NCBI RefSeq assembly: GCF_003626695.1 | Contig: NZ_RBAH01000001.1 | Span: forward strand, 248,001-312,000 | Source: Paenibacillus ginsengarvi | GTDB lineage: Bacteria > Bacillota > Bacilli > Paenibacillales > NBRC-103111 | Length of the DNA: 64,000 nt | Direction of reading: 5' to 3' | Shown here: positions 58,200 to 64,000 of the stretch, piece by piece | How positions within the stretch are numbered: the first letter of the stretch is position 1 | How the letters are laid out: each line of letters starts with the position of its first letter | Position numbers and translations under genes: made by a program | Notes under the pieces: generated by a model | The model's database searches: none | The model's input: the letters and a program-made list of their open reading frames with translations, nothing else | Told to the model about the DNA's origin: nothing

Positions 58200-60095
58200 C
58201 TAATCGGCGCTTATCCGGTTTTTGCCGGAATGCTTGGCCCGATAAAGCGCCATATCCGCCCGATAAAAGAGCGATTCCACACTGATTTTTTCGTCCTCGA
58301 AGCTCCAGTCCGACACGCCGCACGATACGGAAACTTTCGGAAACGTTTCGGCCTGGACGCGGGCGCGAATCCGCTCCGCCACGACCATCGCCTGCTTTCC
58401 CGTCGCCTGCGTCAAATAAACCGCAAGCTCCTCGCCTCCCCATCGCGAAGCGATGTCGCCTTCCCGAATGCTCGTCCGAATAATCGAGCTGACCTGCGTC
58501 AGCACCTGGTCGCCGATCTGGTGGCCAAACGTATCGTTTACCTTTTTAAAATCGTCGATATCGACGACGATCAGCGAGCCGCAATAATCTTTTTTCTGCA
58601 TTTGACCGATTTGATCGTCGAGATAATGCCGCGCGAGCAGCCCGGTCAGCCGGTCGGTTTGCATCATTTTGCGAACTTCGGCGTGGAGACTGGCATTGGA
58701 TACGGCCAGACCGATATGACCCGACAGCGTCTGTAGCAGCTTGTAGTTTTCGTAGGAGAAATAGTCGGCTTGCCGGTGGCCGATCATAATGACGCCGGCC
58801 GCGGCGCCCTCCACCAGGATGGGACAGGCGAGCATGGAGCGGGAGAACGTCGCATCCATCCAATCCGACTTCATCCCGCTCTCCGAGTCGTAATCCGAGA
58901 TGATCAGCGTCTCCCTCGTCTCCAAAATGCGCCCCGCAAATCCGCTGTCCACCGGATAACGCCGCTCCAGAAACGTATTCGGCTCTCCGGCCCGTACAAC
59001 CAGATCCCCCCGCTGCTTGTCCAATTCGAGGATGCATGTAAATTCCGCTTCGAACATCGTGCTGAGCTCGGTCGAGACGAGATGAAAAATATCTTGCAGC
59101 TTGAGCGACTGGTTGAGCCGCTTCGACATCTCGTTAATGAGCCGCAGCTCGCTCACGAGGCGATTCGATTGCTCGTACAAGGCGGCGTTCTCCAGCGCGC
59201 AACCCGCCGTATCGGACAACATCGCCACTTCGCGCATCGTCTCCAGTTCCGGCGTTTTTCCGTCCGCTATTTCCATCAGCAGCACCCCGTACACGCTCTG
59301 CTTTCCCCGCAGCGGAAAAGCGGCCTCCTCCGGCTTGCCCGATTCGCCCCGGCCAACGACCGGAACGGACTCCGTAAATGCCCGGAATCTGCTGTCGTCC
59401 TCGCGCTGCTGAAACTGCAGCGGTTTCACGGACGGGATCGTGCAAACTTTTTCGTGGGATAAATAAATGTCATATTTGCGTCCCGGAGTCAGCTTCTCCA
59501 GCGTTCGCATCAGCGCCCGAAGCACATTGTCGGAATCGGTCCGCGACTGGATCTGCATCCCGAGCTCGTACAACAGCTGCTTTCGCTCCGCCCGCAGCCT
59601 GTGCGTATCGATCCGGCTTTGAAACGAGCGGATCTGCTCCTCGGCTTCTTGCGCTTTCAGCAGGGCGCCGAAGGCGGTGCCGGCTAAACCCAGCGACAAG
59701 GCAAGCTCCTCCTCGGATACCGAAGCATCCGTTATACGCAGCAGATAGGCGACCAATTCTCCGCCTCCGCCCGGAATGGGACATACGGCGAGTGTATAGG
59801 ATGGGTCCTGCGGACCCGTGATCGGCAAGTGGACTGGGACGGCAAACGCCGCTCCGCTGCTCCCTGCGGCGGCAATCGCCTCTGCGAGCCTTCCGTTTTC
59901 AAACAAATAAGCTCCAATCCGACACGAAACCGGCGAGCCGCCGGCTGTATGATGGGTCAAGTAGCAGGCTTCCGTATCGGCCAGCGCAAACACATCCGCT
60001 TCTCGGGGTAAACGCTTCTCTATTTCTACTATAAACTGTTGGAATACTTCCATTAATCTAGCTGCAAGCCGATCCTTGGGAGGCATTTCTTTCAT
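58200..60095 (-). CDS. GAF-GGDEF protein, probable diguanylate cyclase
   Basis: A 631-residue protein. The middle has GAF-like segments, for example EKLTPGRKYDIYLSHEKV and MLSDTAGCALENAALYEQSNRLVSELRLINEMSKRLNQSLKLQDIF. A second GAF covers about residues 325-465 (TLIISDYDSESGMKSDWMD, ACPILVEGAAAGVIMIGHRQADYF). The C-terminal GGDEF domain has RLTGLLARHYLDDQIGQMQ and ASRWGGEELAVYLTQ. The signature is GGEEL, an active-type variant, with an REGD inhibitory-site RxxD five residues before it. So it likely makes cyclic di-GMP with product feedback. The ATG at 60095 has AAAGGGG six bases before; upstream in-frame ATGs are weaker. No membrane segments. Confidence 0.88.
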   Translation of the reverse strand: MKEMPPKDRLAARLMEVFQQFIVEIEKRLPREADVFALADTEACYLTHHTAGGSPVSCRIGAYLFENGRLAEAIAAAGSSGAAFAVPVHLPITGPQDPSYTLAVCPIPGGGGELVAYLLRITDASVSEEELALSLGLAGTAFGALLKAQEAEEQIRSFQSRIDTHRLRAERKQLLYELGMQIQSRTDSDNVLRALMRTLEKLTPGRKYDIYLSHEKVCTIPSVKPLQFQQREDDSRFRAFTESVPVVGRGESGKPEEAAFPLRGKQSVYGVLLMEIADGKTPELETMREVAMLSDTAGCALENAALYEQSNRLVSELRLINEMSKRLNQSLKLQDIFHLVSTELSTMFEAEFTCILELDKQRGDLVVRAGEPNTFLERRYPVDSGFAGRILETRETLIISDYDSESGMKSDWMDATFSRSMLACPILVEGAAAGVIMIGHRQADYFSYENYKLLQTLSGHIGLAVSNASLHAEVRKMMQTDRLTGLLARHYLDDQIGQMQKKDYCGSLIVVDIDDFKKVNDTFGHQIGDQVLTQVSSIIRTSIREGDIASRWGGEELAVYLTQATGKQAMVVAERIRARVQAETFPKVSVSCGVSDWSFEDEKISVESLFYRADMALYRAKHSGKNRISAD

Positions 60096-60271
60096 AGCGA
60101 GCCCCTTTACATAATTCGTCAGTATCTTTATCATACTAAATCGCGCTTCCTGCTGCATTAAATTTTCAATCAAGTTTCCTGAACGCATGCCTCTCCATAC
60201 CGAGATTGCCGAAGGAGACTGGCAACTCGTATGCAGGCGGTGCAAACAAACCAAACAGGCCTTATTGTCGC

Positions 60272-60299
60272 TTGACAATGCCTATGTTCATCTTATAAA
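60272..60299 (+). promoter_or_regulatory. Sigma-A promoter of rpsD
   Basis: A perfect TTGACA (60272-60277), 16-base spacer, TATAAA (60294-60299). It is the best promoter match seen in the window. It drives rpsD through a leader of about 210 bases. Confidence 0.75.
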
Positions 60300-60305
60300 A
60301 TTAGA

Positions 60306-60518
60306 AGTCGAGTGGAAAAAGGTGTTTGTTAGATTGGCGACGCACGATGCGACCCTCACGGTAAACGCAACCGCTGACCAGCGGCTGAACTGTCTGGCGG
60401 GAAACGATCAGGCCCTAAGGCCCGTTTCACAGCGCTTTACCGCGTCGGAACGTCTCCCCTATTCCGCCGCTACCCTTTCGAAAACAAAACACTATCGGTG
60501 CAAAGGAGCAACTCATAC
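60306..60518 (+). ncRNA. rpsD leader, putative S4 autoregulatory element
   Basis: A 213-base untranslated leader before rpsD. It holds CCGCTG/CAGCGG (a six-base stem) and GAAACG...CGTTTC enclosing GGCC-CTAA-GGCC. In B. subtilis ribosomal protein S4 represses its own gene by binding the leader; the position and structure here fit that, but I could not check the fold against the known element. With 60096-60271 (which holds only the GGDEF 5' region) this fills the 423-base gap between the two genes. Confidence 0.55.
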
Positions 60519-61118
60519 ATGGCACGCTATACAGGTCCTAAATTTAAACTGAGCCGCCGTCTCGGCATTTCGCTCAGCGGTACAGGCAAAGAATTGAAAC
60601 GTGCATTTCCTCCGGGACAACACGGTCCGGGACAACGCAAAAAGCTGAGCGGATACGGCATCCAGCTGCAAGAAAAACAAAAGCTTCGCCATATGTACGG
60701 TCTGGGCGAGAAGCAATTCCGCAACCTGTTCGACAAAGCTTCCAACATGCAAGGGATCGCCGGCGAAAACTTCATGATCCTGCTCGAAAGCCGTCTGGAC
60801 AACCTCGTGTATCGTCTCGGTCTGGCTAACTCCCGTGCAGGCGCCCGTCAGCTCGTAGCTCACGGACATGTAACGGTCAACGGCAAAAAAGTGGACGTGC
60901 CTTCCTACACGGTAAGCACTGGCGACGTAATCGGCCTTCGTGAAAGAAGCCGCGCCCTGTCCTCGATCAAGGAAGCTTTGGCTAACCGCAACTTCCTGCC
61001 GAACTACCTGGAGTTTGCGGACTCCTCGATGGAAGGCAAGTTCATCCGTCTGCCTGAGCGTTCGGAGCTGGCACAAGAAATCGACGAAAAACAAATCGTC
61101 GAGTTTTACAGCCGCTAA
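60519..61118 (+). CDS. rpsD: 30S ribosomal protein S4
   Basis: A 199-residue protein that nucleates 30S assembly. It begins [21 protein letters not shown], and the S4 RNA-binding domain has [41 protein letters not shown]. The end reads [19 protein letters not shown]. There is no zinc-binding cysteine set near the N-terminus, so it is the zinc-free form. AAAGGAG lies nine bases before the ATG. Convergent with tyrS, as in B. subtilis where rpsD and tyrS are neighbours. Confidence 0.98.
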   Translation: MARYTGPKFKLSRRLGISLSGTGKELKRAFPPGQHGPGQRKKLSGYGIQLQEKQKLRHMYGLGEKQFRNLFDKASNMQGIAGENFMILLESRLDNLVYRLGLANSRAGARQLVAHGHVTVNGKKVDVPSYTVSTGDVIGLRERSRALSSIKEALANRNFLPNYLEFADSSMEGKFIRLPERSELAQEIDEKQIVEFYSR

Positions 61119-61129
61119 TCGTATACAGC

Positions 61130-61163
61130 AAATCCCCCAAGCTTTTACTTGGGGGATTTTTTT
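61130..61163. terminator. Bidirectional intrinsic terminator between rpsD and tyrS
   Basis: AATCCCCCAAG and CTTGGGGGATT form a perfect 11-base-pair stem with loop CTTTTA, followed by TTTTT on the plus strand. On the minus strand TTT follows TGCT. It lies 12 bases after rpsD. Confidence 0.9.
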
Positions 61164-61169
61164 GTGCGG

Positions 61170-62426
61170 CTACACCAGTTTGATTTTGACGAATACCCGC
61201 TTGCCGATCTGCACAACATCGCCGTCCGTTACGGTCACTTCCTCATTCGGATCAAGCAGCTTCCGCTCGTTCAGCTTCACCGCTCCCTGTACGACGCTCC
61301 GCTTCGCTTCGCCGTTCGATTGCTGCAGCCCGAGATTTACAAGCAGCTGCACCGGGCGCATCTTACCGTCCGTCAGTTGCGACGCCGGAAGCTCCGCCAG
61401 CCCGATTTCGTCCGGCAGCGCTCGCTGCTGAAAGACCGTGACGAAATGCTGCTGTGCCGCTTCTGCCGCCGCTTCCCCGTGATACATTCGCACGAGTGTG
61501 TAAGCAAGCCGCATTTTGGCGTCGCGCGGATGCACGCTGCCGTCTGCGAGTCTTGCCAGCATGACGTCAAGCTCTTCCTTCGGCACATCCGTCGCCAGAT
61601 TGTAATATTTCCCCATCAGCTCGTCCGGAATCGACATCGCTTTTCCGTATACCGCGTTCGGCTCCTCGTCGATGCCGATATAGTTGCCGAGACTTTTGCT
61701 CATCTTGTGCACGCCGTCGAGTCCTTCGATCAGCGGCAGTATAATCGTCGACTGCTGCCTTTTGCCATATTCCTTTTGCAGCGTACGGCCCATAAGCACG
61801 TTGAACTTCTGGTCCGTCCCTCCAAGCTCGACGTCGCTCTCCAATTCTACCGAGTCGTAGCCTTGCATCAGCGGATAAAAAAATTCGTGCACGCCGATCG
61901 GCTGGCCGCTCGTGTACCGCTTCGTAAAATCGTCGCGCTCCAAAATGCGGGCGACCGTCACCTTCGCCGCAAGCTGGACGACATCCGCGAAATGAAGCTT
62001 GCCGAGCCACGCCGAATTGTAGTATACCGTCGTTTTTTGCGGGTCCAGCAGCTTGTAAATTTGCTTCTGGTACGTCTCTGCATTCCGCTTTACATCTTCC
62101 TCGGACAGCTGCTTGCGCGTCTCCGACTTGCCGGTCGGATCGCCGATTCGCCCCGTGAAGTCGCCAATGATGAGCTGCACTTCATGGCCCAGCTCCTGGA
62201 ACTGGCGAAGCTTGCGCAGGACGACCGTATGCCCGACGTGCAAATCCGGCGCGGAAGGGTCCATCCCCAGTTTGACCTTCAGCGGGACGGCGGTGAGAAT
62301 CGATCTGGCGATGCTATCCTTCAAGCCGTCTTCCGGTATAATCTCCACCACGCCCCGGCTGATTAGGCCAAACTGCCGCTGCGCTTCCTTGCGCTGTTCC
62401 TCATTTAGCTGATTCCAATGTTCCAT
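61170..62426 (-). CDS. tyrS: Tyrosyl-tRNA synthetase
   Basis: A 418-residue class I synthetase. The HIGH motif is HVGHTVV (about residue 63) in LGMDPSAPDLHVGHT, and KMSKS is in VHKMSKSLGNYIG (about residue 240). GGTDQKFNVLMGRTLQKEYG is a TyrRS signature. The C-terminal S4-like domain has PVQLLVNLGLQQSNGEAKRSVVQGAVKLNERKLLDPNEEV. The long N-terminal helix region suggests the TyrZ-type subgroup rather than the classical B. subtilis TyrS. AGGAGG precedes the ATG. It is controlled by an upstream T-box. Confidence 0.96.
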   Translation of the reverse strand: MEHWNQLNEEQRKEAQRQFGLISRGVVEIIPEDGLKDSIARSILTAVPLKVKLGMDPSAPDLHVGHTVVLRKLRQFQELGHEVQLIIGDFTGRIGDPTGKSETRKQLSEEDVKRNAETYQKQIYKLLDPQKTTVYYNSAWLGKLHFADVVQLAAKVTVARILERDDFTKRYTSGQPIGVHEFFYPLMQGYDSVELESDVELGGTDQKFNVLMGRTLQKEYGKRQQSTIILPLIEGLDGVHKMSKSLGNYIGIDEEPNAVYGKAMSIPDELMGKYYNLATDVPKEELDVMLARLADGSVHPRDAKMRLAYTLVRMYHGEAAAEAAQQHFVTVFQQRALPDEIGLAELPASQLTDGKMRPVQLLVNLGLQQSNGEAKRSVVQGAVKLNERKLLDPNEEVTVTDGDVVQIGKRVFVKIKLV

Positions 62427-62476
62427 TCGCCAACGCCCTCCTGTTAACTCCGGTCATTTCGGTCCAAAACGAAAAG

Positions 62477-62797
62477 CAAAAAAGCCCTCCCATCCCCTGA
62501 AAAGGGACGAGAAGACTTCACCCGCGGTACCACCCTAATTAAAGCAAGCCGATCCGAATACTATACGTACCCGGAGAGCCGCTTTCACTTTGGCAAAATA
62601 ACGGGATGACCCCGGCGAAAGCTAGGCCTGAACAAGGCTTTCCCTTCCGCAGCTCCGGACCGTACTTCGGCTAAGGACGCATCCCGGCTCGCACCAACCG
62701 CCGGTTCTCTGTTATGCGTTCGTTCCTTTCGCTTACTTGCCCTGGGCCCTAAGGTCCCAGGCGTTGTCCCTCTTCGCTTTGACCGTAATGTGATTGT
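62477..62797 (-). promoter_or_regulatory. Tyrosine T-box riboswitch upstream of tyrS
   Basis: On the minus strand the T-box bulge AGGGTGGTACCGCGGGTG is at 62519-62536, followed by a terminator (CTCGTCCC... GGGATGGGAG then GGGCTTTTTT, 62477-62514). The Stem I distal piece AGAGAACCGGCGGTTGGTGCGAGCCGG is recognised in part at 62684-62710. The specifier lies in GCCGAAGTACGG, with TAC (tyrosine) at 62662-62664. Uncharged tRNA-Tyr would favour antitermination and raise tyrS expression. Known class; mechanism from family. Confidence 0.93.
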
Positions 62798-62804
62798 TTT
62801 AACA

Positions 62805-62834
62805 GTTATATCACACCGTCAAGACGAAAGTCAA
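62805..62834 (-). promoter_or_regulatory. Promoter of the tyrS T-box transcript
   Basis: On the minus strand TTGACT (62829-62834), 18-base spacer, TATAAC (62805-62810). Transcription would start near 62798, the 5' end of the T-box leader. Confidence 0.6.
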
Positions 62835-62847
62835 ACCAGAAAAATTG

Positions 62848-62856
62848 TGGTATAAT
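62848..62856 (+). promoter_or_regulatory. Extended -10 promoter of the penicillin-binding protein gene
   Basis: TGG-TATAAT (62848-62856) is a TGn extended -10 with a perfect hexamer, about 30 bases before the ATG at 62887. The -35 is poor. It faces away from the tyrS promoter. Confidence 0.55.
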
Positions 62857-62886
62857 AACACCGTTATGCCTAAGGAGGATAGAAGA

Positions 62887-64000
62887 ATGGCCAAGGACTT
62901 ATCCAATAAACCCGCCGTAGGCCGGAAGAACGGATGGCGAACGGCGGGACGCATTTTCCTGGGAACACTCAAATGGCTGTTTATTACCGGAATCGTCACC
63001 GGCTTTCTGGTCGCAGGCGCTGCTTTCGGTTACGTCAGCGCGCTCGTGAAGGACGACCCCGTCCGGTCGCAAAGCGAAATTTTGGAAAAAATTAGCGAAG
63101 ATGCCATTACCGGCTTCGTCTATTTCGGAGACGATACCCCGATCGGCCAGTTGCGCTCCGAGGAAGACCGCAGACCGATCACGATTCAGGATCTCCCCGA
63201 TCTGGTGAGGAATGCCGTACTCGCTATCGAGGACCACGAATTCAACGAACATTACGGAATTAACCTGAAAGGTTTTACACGGGCCGTAACCCAGAAGCTG
63301 ACCAATGCGGATGTCCAAACCGGCGGCAGCACCATTACCCAGCAAGTGGCGCGACGCGTCTTTTTGACGTTGGATCGCAACGACAACCGGAAAGCGAAAG
63401 AAATACTGCTTGCCCTCCGGCTGGAGCGCCTGCTCTCCAAGGACCAGATTTTGCTGGCGTACCTGAATAAAATACCGTACGGCAACGGCTCGTCCGGCTA
63501 CAATCTGTACGGGATCAAGGCGGCCGCCAAAGGCATTTTCAACATTGACGACCTGAATCAGCTGAACATCCCGCAAGCGGCTTATCTGGCGGGACTGCCG
63601 CAGCTGCCGTCGAAATATTCGGCGTTTACAAGCCGCGGAGAGCTCGACGAGAAAGGGCTCGGCTACGCGATTGAGCGTACGAAGCTCGTGCTGAAGCGAA
63701 TGCTTGAGGAAAGCGTCATTACCCAGGCCCAGTACGACGAAGCGCTTGCCTTCGATATTAAAGGCTCTCTCGCCCAGCCGGAGCCGAAAGCGTACAATAC
63801 ATACCCGTATTTGATGCTCGAGGTAGAACGGCAATCGTCGGAAATACTCGCGGCGCTGGCGAATCCGGAGTTAAAAAAAGATACGAAGCAAGGGCAAGAA
63901 GCTTACGCGGAGGCGGTCAAGCAGTCACGCGAAGATTTGCTGCGCAAAGGCTATCACATCTACACGACGATCGATAAGCCGCTGTACGATCAGATGCACG
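62887..64000 (+). CDS. Class A penicillin-binding protein (PBP1A/PonA type), N-terminal part
   Basis: The gene runs off the right edge with 371 codons present. A short cytoplasmic start (MAKDLSNKPAVGRKNGWRTAG) precedes one membrane segment (WLFITGIVTGFLVAGAAFGYVSALV). The GT51 glycosyltransferase domain follows: RNAVLAIEDHEFNEHYGINLKGFTRA (catalytic Glu), GGSTITQQVARRVFLT, LRLERLLSKDQILLAYLNKIPYG and AAAKGIFN. The transpeptidase domain would lie outside the window, so its presence is assumed from the family. GGAGGA precedes the ATG. It makes and crosslinks peptidoglycan at the cell surface. It is divergent from tyrS. Confidence 0.93.
   Translation, partial: MAKDLSNKPAVGRKNGWRTAGRIFLGTLKWLFITGIVTGFLVAGAAFGYVSALVKDDPVRSQSEILEKISEDAITGFVYFGDDTPIGQLRSEEDRRPITIQDLPDLVRNAVLAIEDHEFNEHYGINLKGFTRAVTQKLTNADVQTGGSTITQQVARRVFLTLDRNDNRKAKEILLALRLERLLSKDQILLAYLNKIPYGNGSSGYNLYGIKAAAKGIFNIDDLNQLNIPQAAYLAGLPQLPSKYSAFTSRGELDEKGLGYAIERTKLVLKRMLEESVITQAQYDEALAFDIKGSLAQPEPKAYNTYPYLMLEVERQSSEILAALANPELKKDTKQGQEAYAEAVKQSREDLLRKGYHIYTTIDKPLYDQMH

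Overview
The window looks like chromosomal DNA from a GC-rich, spore-forming Firmicute of the Paenibacillaceae (Paenibacillus- or Cohnella-like). The reasons are the order remA-gmk-rpoZ-coaBC-priA-def-fmt-rsmB-rlmN-prpC, the genes ylbF/ricF, ylbG, ylaN, yugN, rqcH and yloB, a tyrosine T-box, AdeR/Ald, and strong Shine-Dalgarno sites, with many GTG or TTG starts. No rRNA, tRNA, insertion sequence, prophage or CRISPR array was seen.

Layout. 1-9733 (all minus) is the housekeeping block from remA to a partial prpC phosphatase gene. It has a promoter near 9917-9945 and an internal terminator between rpoZ and coaBC. 9960-12711 holds a bifunctional homocysteine methyltransferase/methylene-THF reductase and dapF. 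12904-13170 is a broken alpha/beta-hydrolase fragment. 13241-19561 is accessory cluster A: a minus-strand run of two Gfo/Idh/MocA dehydrogenases, a TIM-barrel sugar isomerase, a GNAT protein and a ceramidase-like protein, facing a divergent AraC regulator with a direct-repeat operator. 19571-24354 holds the calcium ATPase yloB and rqcH.

24412-34811 is accessory cluster B: two right-handed beta-helix proteins, a second AraC regulator related to the first, an orphan solute-binding lipoprotein, and a four-gene operon (Gfo/Idh/MocA, AraC, Gfo/Idh/MocA, endonuclease/exonuclease/phosphatase family). 34939-35721 is a short-chain dehydrogenase that has lost its N-terminus. 35795-41097 holds galU, a PHP phosphoesterase, a LysR regulator, ylbG, an asparaginase and ricF. 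41135-44835 is a two-gene XPB-type helicase operon. 45026-52053 is a mixed set: secreted nuclease, CBS protein, M20 hydrolase, yugN, an FtsW-type protein, Asp23, a calcium/proton exchanger and ylaN. 52224-54692 is an adeR-like regulator and ald. 54821-60095 holds a degenerate HPr-like protein, an M29 aminopeptidase, a VTT membrane protein, a lipoprotein and a GGDEF protein. 60272-64000 holds rpsD with its leader, tyrS with its T-box, and the start of a class A penicillin-binding protein.

How the genes fit together. Clusters A and B look like catabolic or glycan-modifying systems for an unknown sugar or cyclitol: dehydrogenases, an isomerase, beta-helix proteins and AraC control. Neither contains transport permeases. 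They share related AraC regulators and an 11-bp motif in their promoter regions, so they may form one regulon. No system here is clearly new. The best leads are that possible regulon, the XPB operon whose two proteins share a module, the HPr-like protein without its phosphorylatable histidine, and a structured RNA-like element at 58086-58181.

All calls come from reading the sequence. No database search was run, and starts were picked from Shine-Dalgarno spacing.
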